Assembly: GCA_029267445.1 (NCBI GenBank)
Contig: JAJUIU010000023.1
Location: 1-47,108, forward strand
DNA length: 47,108 nt
From: Rhodospirillaceae bacterium
GTDB lineage: Bacteria; Pseudomonadota; Alphaproteobacteria; Azospirillales; Azospirillaceae
Reading direction: 5' to 3'
Shown here piece by piece: positions 14,515 to 23,119 of this stretch. Made by a program: the position numbers and the translations under genes. A model generated the notes under the pieces. The model made no database searches and was not told the origin of the DNA. It saw only the letters and a program-made list of their open reading frames with translations. Position 1 is the first letter of the stretch; the number at the start of each line of letters is the position of its first letter.

Positions 14515-15105
14515 ATGGCGCGTGGCCGACCCCGCGGGTTCGACGCCGACGCCGCGTTGGACAAGGCGGTCCGGGTGTTCTGGCAGAAGGGGTACGAGGG
14601 TGCATCGCTGTCGGACCTGACCGAGGCGATGGGCATCAACCGGCCAAGCCTTTATGCCGCCTTCGGCGACAAGGAGACGCTGTTCCGCAAGGCGCTGGAC
14701 CGGTATCTCGCCGGCGCCATGACGGCCCCCATGGAAGCGCTGGAGGAGATCGCCGACACGCGGATGGCGGTGTGCGCCTGGCTGCGCCTGCTGGCGCACA
14801 GCCTGACCGACCCGGCACATCCGCCCGGCTGCCTTGTCGTGCATGGCGCCCTGTCCTGTTCGGCGGAGGCGGCACCGGCGGCGGGCGCCCTGCTGGAATG
14901 CCGGCAGTCGGGGGAGGCGCGGGTGCGCGCCCGGCTTGAGCGCGGGCTGGCCGCCGGCGACCTGCCGGCCGGGACCGATGTGGCGGCGCTGGCCTGCTTC
15001 TTCGCGACCGTCATGCAGGGCATGGCCGTCCAGGCCAAGAGCGGTGCCGGCCGCGACGCGCTGCTGGCCGTGGTCGACAGGGCGATGGCTGCCTGGCCCG
15101 CCTAG
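14515..15105 (+). CDS. TetR/AcrR family transcriptional repressor
   Basis: 196 aa. HTH in residues about 8-52: GRPRGFDADAALDKAVRVFWQKGYEGASLSDLTEAMGINRPSLYAAFGDKETLFRKAL. The C-terminal ligand domain contains GCLVVHGALSCS, characteristic of the TetR subfamily (YxaF/LmrA-like, TetR_C_16-type) that controls neighbouring oxidoreductases. The ATG at 14515 directly before ARGRPRGFD was chosen over an upstream in-frame ATG because GGGGGTG precedes it and the upstream part overlaps the operator. Probably autoregulated and a regulator of the divergent SDR. Confidence 0.92.
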   Translation: MARGRPRGFDADAALDKAVRVFWQKGYEGASLSDLTEAMGINRPSLYAAFGDKETLFRKALDRYLAGAMTAPMEALEEIADTRMAVCAWLRLLAHSLTDPAHPPGCLVVHGALSCSAEAAPAAGALLECRQSGEARVRARLERGLAAGDLPAGTDVAALACFFATVMQGMAVQAKSGAGRDALLAVVDRAMAAWPA

Positions 15106-15208
15106 CGGTCGGGATGCAGCGTCACCGGAAATTCGCCCATTAATCTTTGCCTTGCCCGGACCCGCGCCCTAAATTCATTTTTCCTCACATGTCCGGTGCC
15201 AGTGCCAG

Positions 15209-16159
15209 ATGCCGCGCGGCGAACTTTTCCCCCCTGTCGATCCCTTCCAGTCCGGGCGCCTGCGCGTCAGCGACATCCATACGCTTTACTGGGAGCAGAG
15301 CGGGAATCCCGCCGGCCTGCCGGTCGTCTTCCTGCATGGCGGGCCGGGCGCCGGCGCCTCCCCCACCCATCGGCGCTTCTTCGATCCGGCACACTTCCGG
15401 ATCGTGATCCTGGACCAGCGCGGCTCCGGCCGGTCCACGCCACTGGGCGAGACGCGGGAGAACGACATCCCCGATCTGGTGGCCGACCTGGAACAGCTGC
15501 GCCAGCATCTGGGCATCCGCCGCTGGCTGGTGTTCGGCGGCTCCTGGGGTTCCACGCTGGCGCTGGCCTATGCGCAGGCCCATCCGGACCGGGTGGTGGG
15601 GCTGGTCCTGCGCGGCATCTTCCTGATGCGCAAGCGGGAGATCGACTGGTTCCTGTACGAGATGCGCAACATCTTCCCGGAGGCCTGGGCGAACTTCGCC
15701 GGCTACATCCCGGAGGTGGAGCGGGACGACCTGCTGGAGGCCTACTGGCGCAGGCTGAACGATCCGACGCCCCATGTGCGGATGCACGCGGCCCGGGTCT
15801 GGAGCGTGTACGAGGGCGCCTGTTCAACCCTGCTGCCCAGCCCGGAGCTGGTGTCCGCCAGCGGCGAGGACAACCACGCCCTCGGCCTCGCCCGGATCGA
15901 GGCGCATTACTTCCGCAACAACCGGCTGACGCCGGAGGACAAGCTGCTGCGTGACGTGCAGAAGATCCGGCACATCCCGGCGGTGATCGTGCAGGGCCGT
16001 TACGACGTGGTCTGCCCGATCCGCACGGCGGACGAGCTGCACCGGGCATGGCCGGAGGCGGACTACGTGGTGGTGCCCGACGCCGGGCACAGCGCCATGG
16101 AGCCGGGCGTGCGCGTCGCCCTGGTCCAGGCGATGGAGCGGTTCAAGGGCCTGAGCTGA
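15209..16159 (+). CDS. pip: Prolyl aminopeptidase
   Basis: 316-aa alpha/beta hydrolase of peptidase family S33 that releases N-terminal proline from peptides. Oxyanion motif HGGPGAG (43-49), nucleophile S112 in GGSWGS, catalytic D266 in GRYDVVCP and H294 in DAGHS. The family-specific DQRGSGRSTP and cap region (WFLYEMRNIFPEAW ... NDPTPHVRMHAARVWSVYEG) are all present. Cytoplasmic, no signal peptide. Upstream gap of 103 bp contains no recognisable promoter. Convergent with the oxygenase gene. Confidence 0.95.
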   Translation: MPRGELFPPVDPFQSGRLRVSDIHTLYWEQSGNPAGLPVVFLHGGPGAGASPTHRRFFDPAHFRIVILDQRGSGRSTPLGETRENDIPDLVADLEQLRQHLGIRRWLVFGGSWGSTLALAYAQAHPDRVVGLVLRGIFLMRKREIDWFLYEMRNIFPEAWANFAGYIPEVERDDLLEAYWRRLNDPTPHVRMHAARVWSVYEGACSTLLPSPELVSASGEDNHALGLARIEAHYFRNNRLTPEDKLLRDVQKIRHIPAVIVQGRYDVVCPIRTADELHRAWPEADYVVVPDAGHSAMEPGVRVALVQAMERFKGLS

Positions 16160-16181
16160 ACCGGCCCCGAGGGCGCCGCCC

Positions 16182-16913
16182 TCACGCCGCGTCGTGGAAG
16201 ATCAGCCCCAGGGTCATGCGGCGTCCGGCCGTGACGGTGGAGACACCGTGACGCAGGACCGTGCGGTAGGTGCCCCGGGCACCCTTCACCGGCCGGTTCC
16301 GCGTGGCGAAGACGATCCCCTGCCCTTGGGCGAGGCGGAAGCTTTCCCCCCGGCTCTGCATCCGGGGCCGCTGTTCCACCAGCAGGAAGTCGCCGCCCGT
16401 GAAGTCCCGTTCCGGGTCGGACAGCAGGAACGCCACCTGGAAGGGGAAGACCACCCCGCCATAAATGTCCTGGTGCAGCGCGTTCCAGCCGCCGGCCCCG
16501 TAGCGCAGCAGCAGCGGTGTGGGCCGCGTCTGCCCGGCGGCGGCGCAGACGGAGCGGAACGCCTCCAGCGTGTCCGGGATGGGATGGTCGATCCCGATGG
16601 CGGGCGCCCAGGCCCTGGCCAGCGGGGCGAGGCCGGCATAGGCGGCGGCACGCAACGCCGCAACGGACTCCGGCACCGGGTCGGCGAAGTAGCGATACTC
16701 CCCCTCCCCATAGCCGTGCCGGGCCATCACCACCGTGGTCCGGAACAGGGCGTCCCGGTCGTAGAGGGCGGCGAGGCCCGTGCACTCCTCCGGGGTCAGC
16801 AGCACCGGGGTCGGGGCCGCGCCGCGCCGGTCCAGCTCGTCCCGGATCGCCGCCCAGTCCCAGGCGGCCATGCGGTCGGCCGGTGCGGTGGCGAGTGTCG
16901 TGGCCGGGGACAT
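16182..16913 (-). CDS. 2-oxoglutarate/Fe(II)-dependent dioxygenase family protein
   Basis: 243 aa. Double-stranded beta-helix with iron ligands H147 and D149 in ALHQDIYGG and H222 in VLRHGVS, and 2OG-binding arginine in AGRRMTLGLIFHDA. The N-terminal part (RTTVVMARHGYGEGEYRYF) fits the COG3826-type hydroxylases of proteobacteria. Substrate not known. Its ATG overlaps the stop of the DUF488 gene by one base (TGATG), a strong sign of translational coupling, so the two products probably work in one process. Confidence 0.88.
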   Translation of the reverse strand: MSPATTLATAPADRMAAWDWAAIRDELDRRGAAPTPVLLTPEECTGLAALYDRDALFRTTVVMARHGYGEGEYRYFADPVPESVAALRAAAYAGLAPLARAWAPAIGIDHPIPDTLEAFRSVCAAAGQTRPTPLLLRYGAGGWNALHQDIYGGVVFPFQVAFLLSDPERDFTGGDFLLVEQRPRMQSRGESFRLAQGQGIVFATRNRPVKGARGTYRTVLRHGVSTVTAGRRMTLGLIFHDAA

Positions 16914-17371
16914 CAGAAACCAGGGTCCGGGGCAAGGTGGGTGACGGCGAAACCGTGCAGGTCGGCCAGCATCTCCGCCACCCGTTTCCTGTGGCAGGTC
17001 TCGTGCGAGGCCTCGAAGCAGAGCAGGCATGCGGGCCCCTCCCCGGCCAGGGCGGCGGCGCGCGCGAGGTCATGCTCCGCCTCCGGCGTGGCGAGCTTGG
17101 CCTCCACGATCTCCCAGAACTCCGCCATCCGGCCGGCATGGTTCGCCAGCCGCCCCTCCTTCGGCGTGCCCAGACCCTTCAGGTGGACATAGCCGATCCC
17201 GACCTCACCCAGGCCGGCCGACAGCGGCTTCTTGGAGAAGCCGGCCCGGCGCGACAGCGGCAGGTCGCGCACGTCGATCAGGGTGCGCACGCCCGCATTC
17301 CGGAGTGCCGCCAGCACGGCCGGCTGCCCCGCCCCCTCGTAGCCGATGGTGAACAGGGTTGGCGGGGTCAT
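16913..17371 (-). CDS. DUF488 family protein
   Basis: 152-aa cytosolic protein. Signature pieces: TIGYEG (8-13), RTLIDVRDLPLSRRAGFSK (29-47), the GLGTPKEGR turn and the C-terminal cysteine cluster PACLLCFEASHETCHR (C115, C118, C126). DUF488 has a rhodanese-like or nucleic-acid-binding appearance in the literature, but its activity is undetermined. Precedes and is coupled to the dioxygenase gene. Only six bp separate its start from the downstream end of the peptide-binding protein gene, so the four genes from 20580 to 16182 may be one transcript. Confidence 0.88.
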   Translation of the reverse strand: MTPPTLFTIGYEGAGQPAVLAALRNAGVRTLIDVRDLPLSRRAGFSKKPLSAGLGEVGIGYVHLKGLGTPKEGRLANHAGRMAEFWEIVEAKLATPEAEHDLARAAALAGEGPACLLCFEASHETCHRKRVAEMLADLHGFAVTHLAPDPGF

Positions 17372-17377
17372 CGCGGG

Positions 17378-18967
17378 TCACTTCTCCAGGCGCCAGTATT
17401 TCGGATTGTGCACGTCGATGTAGTTCATCTCGAACCCCTTCAGCCGGGGCGAGACGAGGCGGCGGAAGGTGTCGTGGAACACCGGGATGATCGGCATGTC
17501 ACGCAGGGCCAGCGCCTCCGCCTCGCGCAGCTTGGCGCGGTATGCCTTGGGGTCGGCGATGGTGTTCGCCTCGTCCATCAGGCGTTCGAACTCCCCGTTC
17601 GCGTAGCCCACGCCGACCCGGGGCTGCGCCTCGCGCCGCAGCAGCTTCAGGTGATCGACCGGGATGCTGGCGATCCAGGTCCGGCGCAGCAGGCCGGGGA
17701 AATCCTTCTGCGCCATCCGCTCCAGCACGACCTTCCATTCCTGGTTATCCAGCGTCACGTCGATGCCGAGGGTCTGCTTCCACATGGCCCCGGCGGCGAT
17801 GGCGATCTGCCGGTGGCGCTCCTGCGTGTTGTAGAGTATCTCGATACGCAGCGGCTTGCCGCCGGGGCCGTAGCCGGCCTCAGCCAGCAGGCGCCGCGCC
17901 TCCGCCACCCGTTGCTCCTGGGTCCATGAGGCGTATTCGGGCACCGGGACGTCGTAGCCCTCCAGGTTGGGTGGGGAGATGGTCCAGGCCGGCAGTTCCC
18001 CGCCACGGGTCACCTTCTCCACCATCGCCTGCCGGTCCAGCGCCAGGGCCAGGGCAAGGCGCAGGTTCAGACCGCTTTTCCACGGCTCCCGCGTCCAATT
18101 GGGCATGTAGCTGTATGTGGATGCCTGGGCCGTGATGCGCAGGCTGTCGGGCATGTTCTGGCGCAGCCAGTCGAGCTGGGCCGGCGGCACCGTGTTGGTG
18201 GCGTGCAGCTCGCCCGCCCGGAACCGCTTCAGCTCCGTGTTCACGTCGGCGGTGGACATGAAGTAGATCGTCTCCGCCTGGACGGCACCCGCGTCCCAGT
18301 AGTGCGGGTTGCGCTCCACCTTGATGTGGCTCTGCGGCACCATCTCGGTCAGCGTGAAAGGGCCCGTGCAGTGGAAGTTGCCGGGCCGCACCCACTCCAT
18401 GCCGTGCCGCTCGATCATGTCCCGGCGGAGCGGGAAGGCGACGCGCTCCACCACGGTATAGGCGAGGAAGTCCGGAAACGGCTGGTGCAGCGTCACCACC
18501 AGCGTGCGGTCGTCGGGCGCCGTCACGCCCAGCGCCTCCGGCGGCATCTCGCCCTTGAACACCGCCTCCGCGTTCGCGACCGGATAGAGCAGGTCCGGCA
18601 GGGCGGCACCCAGCGTGGGCGAGAGCAGACGACGCCAGGACCAGACGAAGGCCTCCGCCTTGAGCGGCGTGCCGTCGGACCATTTCAGGCCGGGGCGCAG
18701 GGTGAAGGTCCAGGTCAGCCCGTCCGGGCTGACGGTCCAGCTCTCGGCGAGGCCGGGCACCACCTTGGCGAAGGGGTCGTAGCTGACCAGCCCTTCGCAG
18801 ATGGCGCGGGAGATCGCCACGTCCGTGGTCGCCGACTGGAGGTGCGGGTCCAGGGTCTGGATGTCCGGCCCGTTGCCGATGCGGATCACCTCCGCCAACA
18901 CGGGCGCCGGGGACGCGGCCGCCACGGCCAGGACGGCGGCGAGGATGAGGCGGCGCATGGCGATCAC
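17378..18967 (-). CDS. Oligopeptide ABC transporter substrate-binding protein (OppA/DppA type), downstream copy
   Basis: 529-aa periplasmic binding protein of the SBP_bac_5 family. Signal peptide about 1-25 (LAAVLAVAAASPAPVLA). Family text: RIGNGPDIQTLDPHLQSATTD, AICEGLVSYDP, VPGLAESWTVSPDGLTWTFTLRPGLKWSDGTP and the OppA-like PLLYPVANAEAVFKGE region. Ends NPKYWRLEK. The GTG at 18967 overlaps the stop of the upstream paralogue (GTGA); an ATG nine bases later is the alternative. No permease or ATPase gene follows. Closely related to the next gene, so a tandem duplication. Confidence 0.92.
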   Translation of the reverse strand: MIAMRRLILAAVLAVAAASPAPVLAEVIRIGNGPDIQTLDPHLQSATTDVAISRAICEGLVSYDPFAKVVPGLAESWTVSPDGLTWTFTLRPGLKWSDGTPLKAEAFVWSWRRLLSPTLGAALPDLLYPVANAEAVFKGEMPPEALGVTAPDDRTLVVTLHQPFPDFLAYTVVERVAFPLRRDMIERHGMEWVRPGNFHCTGPFTLTEMVPQSHIKVERNPHYWDAGAVQAETIYFMSTADVNTELKRFRAGELHATNTVPPAQLDWLRQNMPDSLRITAQASTYSYMPNWTREPWKSGLNLRLALALALDRQAMVEKVTRGGELPAWTISPPNLEGYDVPVPEYASWTQEQRVAEARRLLAEAGYGPGGKPLRIEILYNTQERHRQIAIAAGAMWKQTLGIDVTLDNQEWKVVLERMAQKDFPGLLRRTWIASIPVDHLKLLRREAQPRVGVGYANGEFERLMDEANTIADPKAYRAKLREAEALALRDMPIIPVFHDTFRRLVSPRLKGFEMNYIDVHNPKYWRLEK

Positions 18968-20580
18968 TTCTCAAGCCAGAGGTACTTGGCGGGCCGGACG
19001 TCGATGTTGTTCTCCTCCCACCCGCGCAGCTTGGGCGAGACCATGCGCAGATTGCTGTAATGGTAGAGCGGGATGAGTGGCATCTCCGCCATCGCCAGCG
19101 CCTCAGCCTCCGCCAGCTTCCTCCGGTAGGCGACCGGGTCGGCGATGGTATCCGCCTCGGCCATCAGCCGGTCGAATTCGGGATTGTCGAAGCCGAATCC
19201 CGCCTGGGGCGAGGCGGTGGAGCGCAGCAGGTCCAGGTGGCTGAACGGGAAGCGGGCGATCCAGCCGCGCCGGATAAGGTCCGGCCAGTCCTTGCGGGCC
19301 TGCCGCTCCAGCAGCACCTTCCACTCGGTGTTGTTCAGCGTCACGTCCACGCCCAGCGTCTGCTTCCACATGGCCGCCACGGCGATGGCGATCTGCCGGT
19401 GGCTTTCCAGCGTGTTGAAGAATATCTCCAGCTTCAGCGGCTTGCCGCCCGGCCCGAAACCTTCTGCGGCCAGCAGCCGCCGGGCTTCCGCCTCCCGCTG
19501 GGCCTGGGTCCAGGTGGCCCATTCCGGCTTCGGCTGGGGATAGTTCGGCAGGTCGGGCGGCACCAGCGTGTAGGCGGGCTGCTGCCCGCCCTTCAGCACC
19601 CGCTCCACCAGCGCCTGCCGGTCGACGGCGAGCGCCAGCGCCCAGCGCAGGTTCCGGTTGCTCTTCCACGGTTCGCGGGTGAGGTTCGGCAGGTAGAAGT
19701 AGGTGCCGGCATAGGGCTCGATCCGCAGGCTTTCGGGCATGTTCGCCCGCAACCAGTCGAGCTGCGGCAGGGGCACGGTGCTTGTCGCGTGCAGTTCGCC
19801 CGCGCGGAAGGCCTTCAGCTCCGTGCCGGAATTCTCGATCGGCAGATAGTAGACCGCGTCCGGCTTGACGTTGGCGGCGTCCCAGTAATGCGGGTTTCGG
19901 ACCAGCTTGATGTGGCTCTGCGGCACGGATTCCGCGAGGTTGAAGGGACCGGAGCAGAAGTAGTTGCCGGGCTTCACGAAATCGTCGCCGTGCTTCTCGA
20001 TCGCCGTGCGCTGGACCGGGTAGCCGTGCCGGCTGACGGCGGCGAAATCCAGGAAGTCCGGGAACGGCCGGTTCAGCCGTATCACCACCGTGCGCGGATC
20101 GGGCGAGGTGACGCCCATGCTCTCCGGCGGCAGCTCCCCGCGCACGATCCTCTCGGCGTTCTCGATGGAATAGAGCAGTTCGGGGAAGCCCGGGCGGGTC
20201 TTCGGGCTGACGGAGCGTTGGAAGGACCACACGATGTCGTCGGCCGTAAGCGGCGTGCCGTCGCCCCACTTCAGGTTCGGGCGCAGGGTGAAGGTATAGG
20301 TCCGCCCGTCCTCGCTGACGGTCCAGCTTTCGGCGAGCCCGGGCACCACCTCGGCCCGGGCGTTGTAGGCGACCAGCCCCTCGCAGATGTCGCGCACCAG
20401 GGTGACGTCGGTGCTGGCGGTGATCCGGTGCGGGTCCAGCGTCTCCGGGTCGGCCCCGTTGCCGATGCGGAGCACCATCTCCGCCCGCGCGGGCACCGCC
20501 AGGGCCATGCTTCCGGCCAGCAACGCCATGACCACCCCGACCCGCCGGAGGCCGGCCCCCATCCCACCCGAACGCAGCAT
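18964..20580 (-). CDS. Oligopeptide ABC transporter substrate-binding protein (OppA/DppA type), upstream copy
   Basis: 538 aa, SBP_bac_5 family. Signal peptide about 1-33 (MALLAGSMALAVPARA). Shared with its neighbour throughout: RIGNGADPETLDPHRITASTD, VPGLAESWTVSEDGRTYTFTLRP, VPQSHIKLVRNPHYWDAANV, LNLRWALALAVDRQALVE-like segment and PAKYLWLEK end. The two copies differ enough (many conservative changes, different ligand-loop residues) to suggest old duplication with ligand divergence. Would need a Dpp/Opp membrane complex encoded elsewhere. Start is the ATG at 20580; another in-frame ATG (MGAGLRR) is six codons later. Confidence 0.93.
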   Translation of the reverse strand: MLRSGGMGAGLRRVGVVMALLAGSMALAVPARAEMVLRIGNGADPETLDPHRITASTDVTLVRDICEGLVAYNARAEVVPGLAESWTVSEDGRTYTFTLRPNLKWGDGTPLTADDIVWSFQRSVSPKTRPGFPELLYSIENAERIVRGELPPESMGVTSPDPRTVVIRLNRPFPDFLDFAAVSRHGYPVQRTAIEKHGDDFVKPGNYFCSGPFNLAESVPQSHIKLVRNPHYWDAANVKPDAVYYLPIENSGTELKAFRAGELHATSTVPLPQLDWLRANMPESLRIEPYAGTYFYLPNLTREPWKSNRNLRWALALAVDRQALVERVLKGGQQPAYTLVPPDLPNYPQPKPEWATWTQAQREAEARRLLAAEGFGPGGKPLKLEIFFNTLESHRQIAIAVAAMWKQTLGVDVTLNNTEWKVLLERQARKDWPDLIRRGWIARFPFSHLDLLRSTASPQAGFGFDNPEFDRLMAEADTIADPVAYRRKLAEAEALAMAEMPLIPLYHYSNLRMVSPKLRGWEENNIDVRPAKYLWLEK

Positions 20581-20798
20581 CGCATCCCCCTTAATCGCGC
20601 GCGGCGCAATCCTGCCATACGCATGTCACATGGCCGAGTCGTTTCGCTATCGATATTGCGGGCGGCAGCGGCGCCCCCCACATCCCTTCGTGCCGCCGAT
20701 CCACCGCCGCCCCGGGCCCGTGTGGCGCCATATCCACAACGCGTCGCCGGAACGGCCGCTTACGCCGCCCGGACGCGCAGCCGTTCGGGGGGTGCACG
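20581..20798. other. Divergent promoter region, peptide-binding proteins / DUF5694 gene
   Basis: 218 bp without a gene. The segment 20630-20670 is the least GC-rich part and probably carries the promoters, but no -35/-10 pair could be assigned with confidence on either strand. No repeats seen. Confidence 0.35.
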
Positions 20799-21629
20799 AT
20801 GTTCCGATCCATCCTGGCGATCCTCGCCGTCCTGGTGGCGACCCTGCCCGGTCGCGCCATGGCGGCGGAGGTGTTCACCGATTTCCGCGCCGCGGCCGAC
20901 AAGCCGCGTGTCACCGTGCTGGGCACCTGGCACTGGGGCGACACGCCCGACACCTTCAGGGCGGCCCCCGTGGACTACCGGTCGCCGGAACGCCGGGCGC
21001 AGACGGCGGACCTGCTGGACCGGCTGGCCGCCTTCGCCCCCACCAAGGTGCTGCTGGAGTACGAGCCGGAGCGGGACGACGAGATGAACGGCATCCTCGC
21101 CGGGCTGAAGGCCGGAAACTGGCCCGAGCGGGTGACGGAGCGGATCGATGTGGGCATGGCGCTGGCCGCCAGGCTGGGGCACCCGCGCGTCTGGGGCATC
21201 GACCACCAGCTCAGCAACTGGGACATGGGCCGGCTGATGAAGGCGGCGGAGGAGAACGGCCAGGGCGCCGTGCTCAAAGGCGTGCTAACCGGCGTGCAGG
21301 CGGAGCTGGCGGAGAAGGACGCGCTGCTTGCCAAGGGCACGATCCTGGACGGGTACCGCTGGGTGAACGATCCGCGCCGGGTGGCGGCCCGAGACGCCAT
21401 CGACCTGCTGGCGGCACGGCTGGGGTCGCGCGCGGACCCGGTGGGGCTGGACATCCAGGGCACCTGGTATGTGCGCAACCTGCACATCTATGTGAACATC
21501 ATGCGCGTGCTGCGGCCGGGCGACAGGGCCCTGGTGCTTGTCGGGGCCGCGCACAAGCCGTCGGTCGAGCGCTACCTGGCCGCCAGCGGACAGGTGGATC
21601 TGGTGGACGTCCGCGCCCTGCTGGACTGA
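20799..21629 (+). CDS. DUF5694 family secreted protein (TraB/ChaN-like fold)
   Basis: 276 aa with a signal peptide (MFRSILAILAVLVATLPGRAMA). After it comes the diagnostic VTVLGTWHWGDTPDTF (GTWHWGD at 42-48), then LLEYEPERDDEMN, GIDHQ and near the C terminus LVLVGAAHKPSVERYL. This GxxH / E-x-E / GxxHxxxxE arrangement is shared with TraB/TIKI and ChaN-like putative metal-dependent hydrolases, so an exported hydrolase is plausible, but no substrate is known. Single gene, followed 161 bp later by rpmI. Confidence 0.82.
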   Translation: MFRSILAILAVLVATLPGRAMAAEVFTDFRAAADKPRVTVLGTWHWGDTPDTFRAAPVDYRSPERRAQTADLLDRLAAFAPTKVLLEYEPERDDEMNGILAGLKAGNWPERVTERIDVGMALAARLGHPRVWGIDHQLSNWDMGRLMKAAEENGQGAVLKGVLTGVQAELAEKDALLAKGTILDGYRWVNDPRRVAARDAIDLLAARLGSRADPVGLDIQGTWYVRNLHIYVNIMRVLRPGDRALVLVGAAHKPSVERYLAASGQVDLVDVRALLD

Positions 21630-21684
21630 CGGTCCAAGGCCGGGGCGGGGGCAGGGGCGAGGCCGGTATCGCGGGACAATTCCC

Positions 21685-21713
21685 TTGCCATCCACCCGTC
21701 CCGACCGTATAAG
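21685..21713 (+). promoter_or_regulatory. Sigma-70-type promoter of rpmI-rplT
   Basis: TTGCCA (21685-21690) and TATAAG (21708-21713) with exactly 17 bp between. The transcript would start near 21720 and carry a short leader with a small hairpin CCGGGC-GAGAC-GCCCGG before the rpmI ribosome site AGAGGA. Confidence 0.7.
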
Positions 21714-21790
21714 GCGCGCTTCATTCGAGCGGCGAGGCCGGGCGAGACGCCCGGGGCATGCCCAACCGCTCCGTACCAAGAGGACCCGAA

Positions 21791-21991
21791 ATGCCCAAGC
21801 TGAAGAACCATTCCGGTGCCAAGAAGCGGTTCAAGTTTACCGCTTCCGGCAAGGTGAAGGCCCAGGCCGCCGGCAAGCGCCACGGCATGAGCAAGCGGCC
21901 CCAGCAGATGAAGCGTACCGCGCGCGGCACCTTCGTCATGTTCAAGGCCGATGGCGAGAAGATCGCCGATTATTTCCTGCGGGTGAAGTGA
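21791..21991 (+). CDS. rpmI: Large ribosomal subunit protein bL35
   Basis: 66-aa basic ribosomal protein. [39 protein letters not shown] is the standard bL35 N terminus, and the end ([22 protein letters not shown]) is alphaproteobacterial in type. Ribosome site AGAGGA precedes the ATG. Followed 11 bp later by rplT; infC, which precedes rpmI in many bacteria, is absent here. Confidence 0.98.
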   Translation: MPKLKNHSGAKKRFKFTASGKVKAQAAGKRHGMSKRPQQMKRTARGTFVMFKADGEKIADYFLRVK

Positions 21992-22002
21992 GGAGCTGAC
22001 CC

Positions 22003-22362
22003 ATGGCACGCGTCAAGCGGGGCGTCACGACTCACGCCCGTCACAAGAAGATCCTGAAGCTGGCCAAGGGCTACCGCGGCCGCGCCTCCAAATGCTACAC
22101 GGTGGCGATCGAGAAGGTCGAGAAGGCCCTCCGCTACGCCTACCGCGACCGGCGCAACAAGAAGCGCGACTTCCGCGGCCTGTGGATCCAGCGCATCAAC
22201 GCCGGCGCGCGCCTGCACGGCCTGACCTACAGCAAGTTCATGCACGGCCTGAAGCGGGCCGGCATCGACCTGGACCGCAAGGTGCTGTCGGACATCGCCG
22301 CGCGCGAGCCGGACAGCTTCAAGGCCCTGGTCGATCAGGCCCAGAAGGCCCTGACGGCCTGA
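22003..22362 (+). CDS. rplT: Large ribosomal subunit protein bL20
   Basis: 119 aa. Early-assembly 23S rRNA-binding protein; [70 protein letters not shown] is nearly the family consensus, with the C-terminal helical domain ([24 protein letters not shown]) complete. GAGGAGCTG ribosome site between the two genes. In the typical order pheS-pheT would follow directly; here an intrinsic terminator and an antisense Uma2 gene intervene. Confidence 0.98.
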   Translation: MARVKRGVTTHARHKKILKLAKGYRGRASKCYTVAIEKVEKALRYAYRDRRNKKRDFRGLWIQRINAGARLHGLTYSKFMHGLKRAGIDLDRKVLSDIAAREPDSFKALVDQAQKALTA

Positions 22363-22388
22363 TCCGGGCTTCGCCTGAAAGCAACGAA

Positions 22389-22416
22389 GGGCGCGACCGC
22401 GAGGCCGCGCCCTTTT
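22389..22416 (+). terminator. Intrinsic terminator after rplT
   Basis: Stem GGGCGCG (22389-22395) / CGCGCCC (22406-22412) with a 10-nt loop and TTTT (22413-22416), 27 bp after the rplT stop. It ends the rpmI-rplT transcript before the antisense Uma2 gene, so pheS must use its own promoter. Confidence 0.85.
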
Positions 22417-22435
22417 CATTTCCGGGGCTTCGGTC

Positions 22436-22981
22436 TCAATCCCCGTAAATCTCCTCCAGCGTCAGGCCGCCGGGCACCGTTTCCAGCGGCACGGCACCCT
22501 CGCCGATGATGTCCCGCGTCAGCCAGCCCTCCGGCACGCGGGAGATCAGGATCGCGTGCCGGCGTTCGCTGTCGATCAGCAGGATTTCGCGGACGCTGGG
22601 AATGGTCATGTAGTCCGGCACCTTCTGGCCCCGGTCGTGGGACCGGGTGGACGGGGACAGGATTTCGATCACCAGCACGGGATCGATCACTGGCCGCGAT
22701 CCCTTGGACCGGGGCGAGCATGAGATGGCGATGTCCGCCTCGTACCAGACGTCGTTACGGGCCGGCAGGACGATGCCGGCCTGGGCGATCGGTTCGCAGG
22801 GCGGGCGGAGACGCTCCAGCAGTCGCCGGCCGACCCGGAGCATGATCCGGCCATGCTCGCTGGACGGAGGCGCCATGGCGACGATCCGTCCGTCCACCAG
22901 CTCGTAGCGGACGTCCGGCTCGCCCTCGTGGGCGAGGAATTCATCGACCGTGTGGAAACGCTCCGCCGCGTGTCCCGGCAT
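22436..22981 (-). CDS. Uma2 family endonuclease-like protein
   Basis: 181-aa member of the Uma2 (DUF820) PD-(D/E)XK-fold family. Visible pieces: FHTVDEFLAHEGEPDVRYELVDGRIVAMAPPSSEHG, YEADIAIS (D83, catalytic-type aspartate; the usual preceding Pro is Ala), PVLVIEILSPSTRSHDRGQK (E106, K120) and DYMTIPSVREILLIDSERR. Function is unresolved; the family is expanded in cyanobacteria and scattered in other phyla, and behaves as an accessory gene. It is transcribed against rplT and pheS and lies between them, splitting the usual translation operon. The ATG at 22981 begins the conserved region. Confidence 0.88.
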   Translation of the reverse strand: MPGHAAERFHTVDEFLAHEGEPDVRYELVDGRIVAMAPPSSEHGRIMLRVGRRLLERLRPPCEPIAQAGIVLPARNDVWYEADIAISCSPRSKGSRPVIDPVLVIEILSPSTRSHDRGQKVPDYMTIPSVREILLIDSERRHAILISRVPEGWLTRDIIGEGAVPLETVPGGLTLEEIYGD

Positions 22982-23119
22982 GGCGCCCTCCAGGCTGCCC
23001 GAAAGCCGACCAAGAATGCGGCACGACGCACAGCCTTGCAAGGGACGGGCTGGCGCGCCCGGCGCCGCTTGGGGTAAACACAGCCCCTCCCCGCGACACT
23101 CCCTGCGCCGGACCGATCG

